Shown here one piece after another: positions 34,932-42,792 of a DNA stretch of 64,000 bases; positions within the stretch are counted from its first letter, which is position 1, and each line of letters starts with the position of its first letter. Origin of the DNA: Rhodospirillales bacterium (GTDB lineage: Bacteria; Pseudomonadota; Alphaproteobacteria; Acetobacterales; Acetobacteraceae); NCBI GenBank assembly GCA_947447625.1, contig CANFKS010000004.1, forward strand, positions 23,921 to 87,920, written 5' to 3'. A program made the position numbers and the translations under genes. The notes beneath the pieces are model-generated. The model was given only the letters and a program-made list of their open reading frames with translations. It did not search any database and was not told the DNA's origin.

Positions 34932-35528
34932 TCAGAGAATTCTGACGAAATGGACGAAGCGGGCGCGGGCGGGTTGGGGCTGGGATTGAGGTGCAGAGGA
35001 TTCGGCCGGGGAAGATTCGGCCGGGGGGGGCGGAGGCGGTTTGACCGGGCGCGGGGTGTGGCCGATGCCGAGTGCGCGGCGCAGCGGGTTGAGCAGGCGT
35101 TGCAGCGTGGGGGCCTCGGCCAGGAGATCGGCGATGCCGGGTTCGGCCAGGAGGGTTTCGAGATGCATCCGGGTGAGGGCTGCTTCGTGCTTGAGGGCGC
35201 GCAGAAGCCAGCCGGGGCTGGTGGGGAGGCCCTTGGCGGGATTGTGAGGATGCGGGGTGGGGGGGTGCGGGGTGTGGGAGCGGGCGCGGTTGCGGCGCAG
35301 GTCGATCCGCGGGCGGCGGCCCTGGGCGAGGCGCGCCATCATCCGGGTGATGATGCGGGCGGCGCGGTTGAGGCGGTTGCAGAGCATCGGGGTCAAGGAG
35401 GCGAGCCTGGGGTGGCGGCCGAGGCGCAAGGCGATGAAGCCGATGAGTTGCGTGACGAGCGCGCTGAAGCGGGCCGCGAAAACCGGGGCCAAAAGGCGCA
35501 GCTCTGCCGGGAGGGGTGCTGCCGTCAT
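34932..35528 (-). CDS. Hypothetical protein with proline-rich C-terminus
   Basis: 198 residues from ATG 35528; I do not recognise the family. The N-terminal half is Leu/Arg/Ala-rich and helical (ELRLLAPVFAARFSALVTQL, MMARLAQGRRPRIDLRRNR). The middle has HTPHPPTPHPHNP, and the tail VKPPPPPPAESSPAESS. It is basic overall (many Arg), so nucleic-acid binding is possible but unproven. Its start codon lies inside a perfect 10-base-arm palindrome with no room for a normal Shine-Dalgarno, suggesting autoregulation. A longer frame to 35633 is likely not used. Confidence 0.6.
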   Translation of the reverse strand: MTAAPLPAELRLLAPVFAARFSALVTQLIGFIALRLGRHPRLASLTPMLCNRLNRAARIITRMMARLAQGRRPRIDLRRNRARSHTPHPPTPHPHNPAKGLPTSPGWLLRALKHEAALTRMHLETLLAEPGIADLLAEAPTLQRLLNPLRRALGIGHTPRPVKPPPPPPAESSPAESSAPQSQPQPARARFVHFVRIL

Positions 35529-35548
35529 GTTATAAACGTTATAACATG
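35526..35548. promoter_or_regulatory. Perfect palindrome over the start codon of the hypothetical gene
   Basis: CATGTTATAA-ACG-TTATAACATG: 10-base perfect arms, three-base spacer, AT-rich in a GC-rich region. The gene's ATG (complement of CAT at 35526-35528) is the end of one arm. Such symmetry fits a dimeric repressor operator. It resembles the arms of alphaproteobacterial Zur boxes (ATGTTATA...TATAACAT), but the spacer is longer. Confidence 0.55.
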
Positions 35549-35569
35549 CGTTAGTTCGGCGCAAGAGGT

Positions 35570-37252
35570 TTATGCGACCCTGTCGAGCGCCATGGCGAGG
35601 CCGTCGCGGCGGGGGTCGGCGGCGGCGTGCCACATCGCGCCATGGCGCTGGATCAGTTGGGTGGCGCCGTCGAGGCGGCGCAGGCTGGTCCAGTGGCCGC
35701 GGGCGACGAGGGCGGGGATGTGGGCGGCGTGTTCGGGTTCAAGCTCGGTCATGCCGGACCAGTTCATGGCGTGGGGGGCGGCGAGGATTTGCTGCGCGTC
35801 CTGGATGGGGCCGGCGAGGCGGAGCAGGGCGTTGGCGACGTAGCCGATGATGCGGTAGCCGCCGCCGGCGCCGAGTGCTGCGACGGCGCGCCCGGTGGCG
35901 TCGGTGACGATGCAGGGGGCGATGGAGGTGCGCGGGCGCAGGAAGGGGCCCATGGCGTTGGGCTGGGGTTTGCCGTGGCGGACCGGGTGAATGGCGAAGT
36001 TGGTGAGCACGTTGTTGAGGTAGAAGCCGCCGACGGCGATGCGGGCGCCGAAATTCTGGTTGAGCGTGGTGGTCATGGAGACGACCTGGCCGGTGGCGTC
36101 GGCGATGCAGAGATGGCTGGTCATGGAGCCGCCGAGGCCGTCATTGTGGCGGTCGGCATGGCCGGGGGGGATTTTTTCGTTGCGGTGGCGCGGGTCGATA
36201 TGGCGGGCGCGGCGGGCGAGGTAGGCGGGGTCAAGCAGATGGGCGACGTCGATGGCGCCGGTGGCGGGGTCGGCGTAGGGGTCTCGATCGGCGAAGGCGA
36301 CGCGGCCGGCTTCGGCGAGGAGGTGGATGGTGTCGGCGTCGAGTTGGGCGCCGATGGCGGTCAGGCCGTGATGGCGGGCGAGGCCGATGAGTTGGCCGGC
36401 GGCGATGCCGCCATAGGCGGGCAAGGGGGCGGTGGCGACGGTGAGGGCGCCGAGGGGGAAGCGGGGCGCGATGCGTTCGATGGCGCGGTATTGCGCCATG
36501 TCGCGCATGGTGATGGTGCCGGAGAAGGGGTCGGACTGGACGGCGCGGGCGATGTGCTCGGCGATGTCGCCCTCGTAGAAGGCGCGGGCGCCGTGCTCGG
36601 CGATGATGCGCAGCGTGCGGGCGAGGGCCGGGTTGTGCAGATGTGTGCCGGGGGGGAGCGGGGCGTCGGTGCCGCCGCAGTAGAGGGCGCGGGCGAAGGG
36701 TTCGTCGCGCATCGAGGGGTTTTCGAGCAGGGTGCGCACGAGATAGGGCGAGAGGGCGAAACCGTCGGTGGCGAGTGCGATGGCGGGTTCGAACAGGGTT
36801 TTCCAGGGCAGGCGGCCGAAGCGGCGGTGCGCGTCGTCGAGCGCGCACAGCGCGCCGGGGACGCCGGCGGTGCGCCCGCCGAAGGCGGCGCGGTCGGTGG
36901 GGATGGTGCGGCCGTCGAAATCGGTTTCGAGGCGCGCCGGCACGCGCGCGGGGGCGGCGGAGATGCCGTCGATGGCGGTGATGGCGGTGCCGTCATGGAT
37001 CAGGAGGAAGGCGCCGCCGCCGAGGCCGGAGGCGTTGGGTTCGACCAGGGTGAGAACCATCTGGCCGGCGATGGCGGCATCGATGGCGCTGCCGCCCTGG
37101 CGCAGGATGGTGGCCGCGGCCCAGGAGGCGAGGGGGTTGGCGGTGGCGACGGCCTGGCGGCCGCAGGCGGGGCGGGTGCGGGAGAGGTCGAGATCGAGCC
37201 AGGGCTCCGGGGCGCGGCCGAAGGCGAGATGGGCGCCGCTTGGGCGGAGCAT
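35570..37252 (-). CDS. Gamma-glutamyltransferase (copy 2)
   Basis: 560 residues from ATG 37252; TTG 37306 or GTG 37261 are alternative starts. ANPLASWAAATILRQGGSAIDAA, EPNASGLGGGAFLL and the nucleophile region GGSMTSHLCIADATGQVVSM (Thr before Ser-His) are GGT motifs. No signal peptide. It differs clearly from copies 1 and 3. The reaction is transfer or hydrolysis of gamma-glutamyl groups; related members make cephalosporin or gamma-PGA cleavage enzymes, so specificity is open. Copy 3 lies 263 bases away, divergent, with a family A pair between them. Confidence 0.9.
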   Translation of the reverse strand: MLRPSGAHLAFGRAPEPWLDLDLSRTRPACGRQAVATANPLASWAAATILRQGGSAIDAAIAGQMVLTLVEPNASGLGGGAFLLIHDGTAITAIDGISAAPARVPARLETDFDGRTIPTDRAAFGGRTAGVPGALCALDDAHRRFGRLPWKTLFEPAIALATDGFALSPYLVRTLLENPSMRDEPFARALYCGGTDAPLPPGTHLHNPALARTLRIIAEHGARAFYEGDIAEHIARAVQSDPFSGTITMRDMAQYRAIERIAPRFPLGALTVATAPLPAYGGIAAGQLIGLARHHGLTAIGAQLDADTIHLLAEAGRVAFADRDPYADPATGAIDVAHLLDPAYLARRARHIDPRHRNEKIPPGHADRHNDGLGGSMTSHLCIADATGQVVSMTTTLNQNFGARIAVGGFYLNNVLTNFAIHPVRHGKPQPNAMGPFLRPRTSIAPCIVTDATGRAVAALGAGGGYRIIGYVANALLRLAGPIQDAQQILAAPHAMNWSGMTELEPEHAAHIPALVARGHWTSLRRLDGATQLIQRHGAMWHAAADPRRDGLAMALDRVA

Positions 37253-37305
37253 GGTGTGCACGGATGGGATCCTGACGGGGGTTTCCGGAGGGTAAGGGAA
37301 GGGCA

Positions 37306-37360
37306 AGGGAAGGCAAGCGCTTCTTTTTTTGAAAAAAAAGAAGCAAAAAAACTTTGGCCG
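37306..37360 (+). repeat. Family A palindromic repeat, copy A6
   Basis: GCAAGGGAAGGCAAGCGC, stem GCTTCTTTTTTT/AAAAAAAAGAAGC, then AAAAAAACTTTGGCCGTTTT. It lies between divergent ggt copies 2 and 3, i.e. in a promoter region rather than behind genes. Head-to-head with A7, about 45 bases apart. Confidence 0.9.
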
Positions 37361-37403
37361 TTTTGGGGGGGGGCGCGGCGCGGTCGGCGGGGCATCATCC
37401 CTA

Positions 37404-37457
37404 AACGGATAAAAGTTTTTTGCTTCTTTTTTCCAAAAAAGAAGCGCTTGCCTTGCC
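37404..37457 (-). repeat. Family A palindromic repeat, copy A7 (inverted)
   Basis: ACGGATAAAAGTTTTTTGC, stem, AAAAAAGAAGCGCTTGCC. Its inner boundary ACGGATAAAAG is the exact complement of the CTTTTATCCGTT edge of A1, A4 and A8. It stands 59 bases before the start of ggt copy 3. Confidence 0.9.
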
Positions 37458-37515
37458 TGCCTTGATACCCACCCCCCCTTTGGTGCCTAATAGCCCGGAA
37501 TCAGGAGATGCAGTG

Positions 37516-39294
37516 ATGTTCACGACCCGCCCAGAGATTGCCGGCACGTTCGGTGTTGTCGCCACGACGCATTGGATCGCGTCGCAGGTGGGGATGGCGA
37601 TATTGGAGCGGGGCGGCAATGCGTTCGATGCGGCCTGTGCGGCGGGGTTCACGTTGCAGGTGGCGGAGCCGCATTTGAACGGGCCGGGCGGGGATGCGCC
37701 GATCATCGTGCATGATGCGATGGCCAATACGCAGCATGTGATTTGCGGGCAGGGGCCGGCGCCGGATGGGGCGACGGTGGCGAAGTTCGCTGAACTGGGG
37801 CTCGATCTGATCCCGGGGACCGGGCTGTTGCCAGCGACGGTGCCGGGGGCGTTCGATGCGTGGGCGCTGATGTTGCGCGATTTCGGGACGATGGAATTGT
37901 CGGAGGTGATGTCCTACGCGATCGGTTACGCGCAGAAGGGTATTCATATCGTGCCGCGGATTTCGGCGGCGATCGAGAGTGTGCGCCCGTTGTTCGAGCA
38001 GGAGTGGCGGAGTTCGGCCGCGGTGTTTTTGCGCAACGGCAACACGCCCGCGCCGGGGAGCCTGTTTGCGCGCCCGGCGCTGGCGGAGACCTGGCAGAAG
38101 CTGCTGGGCATGGCCACGGGGAGCACGCGGGAGGCGCGGATCGATAGTGCGCGGAACGCCTGGTATCGCGGGTTTGTGGCGGAGGCGATCGGGAATTTCT
38201 ATCAGAACAACGAGATCCTGGATTCCTCGGGCCGGCGGCACCGGGGGTTGTTGACGGCGGACGACATGGCGCGCTGGGCGGCGGGCGTGGAGGAGCCGGT
38301 GGGGATCGATTATCACGGGCATCGCGTGCTGAAGGTGGGGCCGTGGAGCCAGGGGCCGGCGCTGTTGCAGCAATTGGCGATTTTGAAGGGGTTCGATATC
38401 GCCTCGATGGATCCGTTGGGGGCGGATTTTGCGCATGTGATGATCGAGAGCATGAAATTGGCGTTCGCGGATCGGGAGGCGTACTACGGCGATCCGGAGC
38501 ATGTGGAGGTGCCGCTCGGGTATTTGTTGTCCGAGGAGTATAATGCGGGGCGGCGGGGGTTGATCGGGGATAGCGCGAGCCTGGATTTGCGGCCAGGCGC
38601 GGTGCCGGGGCGGACGCCGGATGTGGATCACGAGGCGTGGCGGCGGGCGGATTTGTTGACGCGGGCGCCGGGGGTGGGGGAGCCCACGGTGGCCAGGCTT
38701 GGGGCGATCGGGGGGGATACGTGCCATGTCGATGTGATCGACCGGTGGGGCAATATGGTGAGTGCGACGCCGTCGGGCGGGTGGTTGCAGTCCTCGCCGG
38801 TGATCCCCGAGCTGGGGTTTTGCATTTCGACGCGGGCGCAGATGTTTTGGACGAAGGCGGGGCATCCGAATTCGGTGGCACCGCGCAAGCGGCCGCGCAC
38901 GACGTTGTCGCCGAGCATGGTGTTGCGCGATGGCAAGGCGTGGATGAGTTTCGGCACGCCGGGCGGGGAGCAGCAGGACCAGTGGCAGCCGATCATGCTG
39001 TTGCGGATGTTGCATCACAATATGACGATCCAGCAGGCGATCGATGCGCCGTCGTTTCATACGGAGCATTGGCCGTCGAGCTTCTGGCCGCGGGTGTCGC
39101 GGCCTGGGAAGGTGGTGCTGGAGGGGCGCTACGATGCCGGCGTGCTGGCGGAGTTGCTGCGGCGCGGGCACAAGGCGGAGATGGGCGACGCCTGGAGCGA
39201 GGGGCGGCTGTCGGCGGCGCGGCTGGAGGATGATGGGCAGATGTTTGCCGGCGCCAATCCGCGCGGGATGCAGGGGTATGCGGTCGGTCGATGA
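37516..39294 (+). CDS. Gamma-glutamyltransferase (copy 3)
   Basis: 592 residues from ATG 37516, preceded by AGGAGATGCAGTG. Family marks: GMAILERGGNAFDAACAAGF, LNGPGGDAPIIV, the nucleophile region GGDTCHVDVIDRWGNMVSAT, and GTPGGEQQDQWQP. The nucleophile context (DTCH) and TPSGGWLQSSPVIPELGF mark a subgroup distinct from Escherichia-type GGT. No signal peptide is apparent. Enzyme of gamma-glutamyl compound hydrolysis; natural substrate unknown. It converges on the CBS-BON gene. Confidence 0.9.
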   Translation: MFTTRPEIAGTFGVVATTHWIASQVGMAILERGGNAFDAACAAGFTLQVAEPHLNGPGGDAPIIVHDAMANTQHVICGQGPAPDGATVAKFAELGLDLIPGTGLLPATVPGAFDAWALMLRDFGTMELSEVMSYAIGYAQKGIHIVPRISAAIESVRPLFEQEWRSSAAVFLRNGNTPAPGSLFARPALAETWQKLLGMATGSTREARIDSARNAWYRGFVAEAIGNFYQNNEILDSSGRRHRGLLTADDMARWAAGVEEPVGIDYHGHRVLKVGPWSQGPALLQQLAILKGFDIASMDPLGADFAHVMIESMKLAFADREAYYGDPEHVEVPLGYLLSEEYNAGRRGLIGDSASLDLRPGAVPGRTPDVDHEAWRRADLLTRAPGVGEPTVARLGAIGGDTCHVDVIDRWGNMVSATPSGGWLQSSPVIPELGFCISTRAQMFWTKAGHPNSVAPRKRPRTTLSPSMVLRDGKAWMSFGTPGGEQQDQWQPIMLLRMLHHNMTIQQAIDAPSFHTEHWPSSFWPRVSRPGKVVLEGRYDAGVLAELLRRGHKAEMGDAWSEGRLSAARLEDDGQMFAGANPRGMQGYAVGR

Positions 39295-39305
39295 GGCGGA
39301 GCTGG

Positions 39306-39323
39306 TCCCCCCGGTGGGGGGAT
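39306..39323. terminator. Possible hairpin between convergent ggt3 and CBS-BON genes
   Basis: GTCCCCCCGGTGGGGGGATC has six-base C/G arms around GGT, situated in the 54-base gap of two convergent genes. It lacks a T tract, so it is at best a weak terminator. Confidence 0.3.
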
Positions 39324-39348
39324 CGCTGTGTTCGGGCGGAAGGGACGA

Positions 39349-40074
39349 TCAGGGACGCGGGGGCTCGGGCCAACTGCCCCAGGTCATGGCGTCAGGGTCG
39401 AGGCGTTCGCCCATATGGTCCTCGACGGCTTTGACGCCGGGGATGTTGAGGGCGGCGACGGTCATCGCCTTGCGGATTTCGGGCGAGCGGACCGCGCCCC
39501 ACAAATGCACGACGCCGGTATCGACGATGACGTTGCCTTCGTCGGGCAGGTCGGCCCAGGCTTGCGCGCGGATTTCGGCGAGATAGGCGTCGCGGATGCG
39601 GGTGTCGCTGTCGCCGCTTTGGTATTTCGGCGGCTGGGCGCGGGCGACGAGGGCTTGGAGCAGGTTGGCGCGGCTGACGATGCCGACGACATGGCCGCCG
39701 ATATCGACCACCGGAACGCGCTTGATGCGCTTGCTTTCAAGGATGTCGACGATATCGCCGAGCGGGGTGTCTTCCATGACGGTGATGGGGGTGCGGGTCA
39801 TGATCTGGCGGGCCGTGCGGGCGTGGGCGTGGATATATTCGGCGGCGAGGGTGTCGCGCGAGAAGAAGAGTTCGAGCCATTTCGGCTCGCGCGGGGCGCC
39901 GGGCTCGATCTGACGGAGCAGATCGCCTTCGCTGACGATGCCGATGGGGCGGTTGTTCTCGACCACCGGGACGGCGCTGATGCGGTTGGCGATCAGCAGT
40001 TTGGCGATGTCGGTGACGGATGTGTCCGGGCTGACGGTGATGACGCGTTTGGTCATGATGTCGGCGGCGATCAT
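39349..40074 (-). CDS. CBS-pair and BON domain protein
   Basis: 241 residues from ATG 40074, with AGGAGGC upstream. Two CBS motifs (about 8-60 and 91-150): IMTKRVITVSPDTSVTDIAK, NRISAVPVVENNRPIGIVSE, IMTRTPITVMEDTPLGDIVD and KRVPVVDIGGHVVGIVSRA. A BON domain follows (about 165-230), with VIVDTGVVHLWGAV and AALNIPGVKAVEDH. CBS pairs bind adenine nucleotides; BON binds membranes. Such proteins are often induced at low oxygen; a CRP/FNR-type palindrome sits 89 bases before the start. Partner unknown. Confidence 0.9.
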   Translation of the reverse strand: MIAADIMTKRVITVSPDTSVTDIAKLLIANRISAVPVVENNRPIGIVSEGDLLRQIEPGAPREPKWLELFFSRDTLAAEYIHAHARTARQIMTRTPITVMEDTPLGDIVDILESKRIKRVPVVDIGGHVVGIVSRANLLQALVARAQPPKYQSGDSDTRIRDAYLAEIRAQAWADLPDEGNVIVDTGVVHLWGAVRSPEIRKAMTVAALNIPGVKAVEDHMGERLDPDAMTWGSWPEPPRP

Positions 40075-40098
40075 GGCGGGGCCTCCTGATCTCACTGA

Positions 40099-40126
40099 TT
40101 GTTTGATCGCCTGATTCCATCAGGCT
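40099..40126 (+). repeat. Family B remnant B8, second hairpin missing
   Basis: TTGTTTGATCGCCTGATTC joined directly to CATCAGGCT. In complete copies these segments flank the TTTTTGGCG...CGCCAAAAA hairpin. The junction at 40117/40118 looks like a clean loss of the hairpin, leaving CCTGAT..ATCAGG as a short stem. Confidence 0.6.
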
Positions 40127-40162
40127 TAGGCGATACTGTGCCGCTGGGCCGGGGGGGACGCG

Positions 40163-40176
40163 TTGACCTGGGTCAA
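40163..40176. promoter_or_regulatory. CRP/FNR-family binding site
   Basis: TTGACCTGGGTCAA is a perfect 14-base palindrome of the TTGAC-N4-GTCAA type recognised by FNR, FixK or Dnr regulators. It lies 89 bases upstream of the CBS-BON start and 81 upstream of the serine hydrolase start, so it may control one or both. Function inferred. Confidence 0.6.
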
Positions 40177-40256
40177 GCGTGCCATTCATGGCGGGGTGTC
40201 TGGCGCTGGCGGGCGGGGTGTTGCACCATTCGGTCAACCCGTTGCAGGAGCCACCG

Positions 40257-41420
40257 ATGACCCCCACGCAAAGCCTCGACGCGACCCTGGCCGCCGCGAT
40301 TGGCCCCCTGCCCTGCGCAATGGCGATGGCGACGAATGCGCAAGAGACGCTCTACGAGGGGGTGGTGGGCACGCGCGATATGGCGGGGCTGGTGCCGATG
40401 ACGGGCGATACGGTGTTTGGCCTGGCGTCGATGACCAAGGCGCTGGTGTCGGCGGCGGCGATGGCGGAGGTGGATGCCGGGCGGTTGACGCTCGATGGGC
40501 CGTTGTCGGCGGTGTTGCCGGCGCTGGCGGCGCCGATGGTGTTGGAGGGGTTTGGGGCCGATGGGGCGCCGCTTTTGCGCCCGGCGCGCGGGGCGATCAC
40601 GCTGCGGCAGGTTTTGTCGCATTCGGCGGGGTTCGGCTACGATACGTGGAATGCGGAAATCCGGGATTTTCAGGCGCGGCGTGGGATTGCGCGGCTGCCG
40701 ATGAATGAGGCCGAGTTGGCGGCAACCCCGTTGTTGTTCGATCCGGGGACGCGGTGGAACTACGGGATCAGCACCGATGTGGCGGGGCTGGCGGTGGCGG
40801 CGGCGACGGGCAAGCGGCTCGATGTGGCGCTGGCCGAGGGGGTGTTGGGGGCGCTCGGGATGGGGGATACCTCGGTGGTGCTGCGGGCGGATCAGCGGGC
40901 GCGGCTGGTGACGACGCGCGGGCGGGAGGGGGACGGGTTCGCCGATCTGGGGTTCGTGATGGATCGCGGGGTGAATTGGTGCATGGGGGGCGGGGCGCTG
41001 CATGGCACGGGGCGCGATTATCTGCGGTTTATTCGCATGGTGCTGAACCGGGGGATGCATGAGGGGGAGCGGGTGTTGTCGGAGGCGGCGATTGGCGAGA
41101 TGGCGCGCAACCAATTGGCGCCGGGGGTGCGGGTGACGGCGATGCGCTCGCTCAATCCGGCGCGCTCGGCCGATGCGGAGTTTTTTCCGGGGATGGAGAA
41201 GCAGTGGAGCACGGCGTTCATGATCACGACGCAGACGGCGCCGACCGGGCGCCGCGCGGGGAGCCTGGCATGGGCGGGGATCGCCAATACGTTTTTCTGG
41301 ATCGACCCCGCTGCGGGGTTGGGCGGGGTGTTCATGACGCAGTTGCTGCCGTTTGCGGACCCGGCGGCGCTGGGGGCGTTCGCGGCGTTCGAGACGGGGG
41401 TTTATGCGGCGTTTGGGTAA
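40257..41420 (+). CDS. Serine hydrolase, beta-lactamase class C/EstB fold
   Basis: 387 residues. Ser58-x-x-Lys61 in FGLASMTKALVSAA is the nucleophile motif; Tyr169 in RWNYGISTDVAGL is the second motif; and SLAWAGIANTFFWIDP is the C-terminal box. No signal peptide, so cytoplasmic esterase or peptidase rather than antibiotic resistance. GCAGGAG lies before ATG 40257. It shares a promoter region with the divergent CBS-BON gene. Natural ester unknown. Confidence 0.88.
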   Translation: MTPTQSLDATLAAAIGPLPCAMAMATNAQETLYEGVVGTRDMAGLVPMTGDTVFGLASMTKALVSAAAMAEVDAGRLTLDGPLSAVLPALAAPMVLEGFGADGAPLLRPARGAITLRQVLSHSAGFGYDTWNAEIRDFQARRGIARLPMNEAELAATPLLFDPGTRWNYGISTDVAGLAVAAATGKRLDVALAEGVLGALGMGDTSVVLRADQRARLVTTRGREGDGFADLGFVMDRGVNWCMGGGALHGTGRDYLRFIRMVLNRGMHEGERVLSEAAIGEMARNQLAPGVRVTAMRSLNPARSADAEFFPGMEKQWSTAFMITTQTAPTGRRAGSLAWAGIANTFFWIDPAAGLGGVFMTQLLPFADPAALGAFAAFETGVYAAFG

Positions 41421-41442
41421 TACGGGCGGGTAATGCGGGCGG

Positions 41443-42783
41443 CTACTGCGCCTGCTGCATCATCTCGGAGATGACACGTTCGAGTTGCACCAGGGTGCCG
41501 CAGGGTGTGACCTGGTGGCAGAAGGGTTCGTAGCGCAGGATATCGGAATCGCCGGTGCCCCAAAGGGATTGGGGCTCGGGGTTCAGCCAGATCACGCGGT
41601 TGGCGCGTTCGAAGATCTGCTTCATGATGTCGATGCGCGGTTCGTTGCGGTTGCCGCGGGCGTCACCGAGGATGATGACGGTGGTTTGGCGGTTGACGTT
41701 GCGCATGGCGATTTCGGAGAAGTCGGCGAGGCAGCGGCCGTAGTCGGAGGAGCCGAAGCCGACGATTTTCATGACCTCCTCGATCGCATCGTCGATTTCG
41801 CGGCGCGCGAGGATGTCGCTGACTTCGATGAGGTGGTTGGAATAGGCGAAGGAGCGGATGCCGGCGAGCACATCGGCCAGCGAATAGAGGAACATCAGCA
41901 GGAAGCGGGCGACGGCGGCCACCGAGCCGGAGACATCGCACAGCACCATGATCGAGGGACGGTCGATGCGGCTGCGCTTCCAGACGGTGTGGAAGGGGAT
42001 CGAATCGAAGCTCATGTTGCGGCGCATGGTGCGGCGGATGTCGAGATGGCCGCGGCGGTCCTGCCAGCGTTTGCGGCTGTAGCGGGTGGCGATCTGCTTG
42101 GCCATGTCGCGGACCAGGGCGCGCATGCGGTCCATGTCGCGGCGGTCAAGCTGGGAGAGGCGGACATTGCGCAGCGCGCCTTCGCGGATTTCGCGGGTGG
42201 TGCCGGCGGAGAACAGGGTGAGTTGGCGTTCCATATAGGCGCGGGCTTGTTGGCCGAGGGCGGCGCGCATCTGTTCGAGGCGCTCGGCGGTGGCTTCATC
42301 GGCGCCGTCGCCGCGCAGATGGGCGATGTCGCGGTCGAGTTCGGGCAGGCCCATCTGTTCGAGGATGCGCCAGGCGAACATGTTGGTTTGGGTGAAGAGG
42401 GCGATGTTGGAGGCGCCGATGGCCTGGGCCGCCCCTTCCATGGCGGCGGCGAGGCCGGCCTGGTCGTTGTCGAGGAGCATCGAGGACAAGGGGGCGAGGC
42501 CGTCGGCCTCGCCGTCGGCGCTGGGCTGGCGGGGGGATGCGGGGGCTTCGGCTTCGCCGGAGGACACCATTTCGCGTTGGAAGTAGAGGTCGAACGTGTC
42601 CTCGAAGAGTTTTTTGTCTTCGATCGACTTGCCCAATGTGAGGGACAATGTGTCCTTCAGGGTCTGGCGGTCGGTGTAGCCGACGACTTCGGCCGAGCGG
42701 AAGGCATCGATCGATTCGGCGACCGAAATCCGCACGCCGGCGCCGCGGGCGGCCCTGAGCAGATCGAGCAGCATCGCGGTCAT
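41443..42783 (-). CDS. VWA-domain protein, CoxE-like
   Basis: 446 residues. A helical N-terminal region (ISVAESIDAFRSAEVVGYTD) and a C-terminal von Willebrand A domain with the MIDAS-type start MVLCDVSGSVAAVARFLL and GSSDYGRCLADF. The TAGGAGC sequence precedes the ATG. It lies nine bases downstream of the MoxR ATPase gene. MoxR-VWA pairs act as metal-insertion or assembly chaperones, for example CoxD/CoxE of CO dehydrogenase. No CO dehydrogenase subunits are in view, so the client is unknown. Confidence 0.87.
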   Translation of the reverse strand: MTAMLLDLLRAARGAGVRISVAESIDAFRSAEVVGYTDRQTLKDTLSLTLGKSIEDKKLFEDTFDLYFQREMVSSGEAEAPASPRQPSADGEADGLAPLSSMLLDNDQAGLAAAMEGAAQAIGASNIALFTQTNMFAWRILEQMGLPELDRDIAHLRGDGADEATAERLEQMRAALGQQARAYMERQLTLFSAGTTREIREGALRNVRLSQLDRRDMDRMRALVRDMAKQIATRYSRKRWQDRRGHLDIRRTMRRNMSFDSIPFHTVWKRSRIDRPSIMVLCDVSGSVAAVARFLLMFLYSLADVLAGIRSFAYSNHLIEVSDILARREIDDAIEEVMKIVGFGSSDYGRCLADFSEIAMRNVNRQTTVIILGDARGNRNEPRIDIMKQIFERANRVIWLNPEPQSLWGTGDSDILRYEPFCHQVTPCGTLVQLERVISEMMQQAQ

Positions 42784-42792
42784 GCGGGGCTC

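Noticed and set aside
39500..40095. CRISPR or phage-like direct repeats
   Set aside because: No regularly spaced direct repeats with unique spacers were seen anywhere; repeats found are intergenic palindromes.
40257..41420. Antibiotic-resistance beta-lactamase
   Set aside because: No signal peptide, EstB-like spacing of motifs and Tyr-x-Ser in the second motif; a cytoplasmic esterase or peptidase is more likely.
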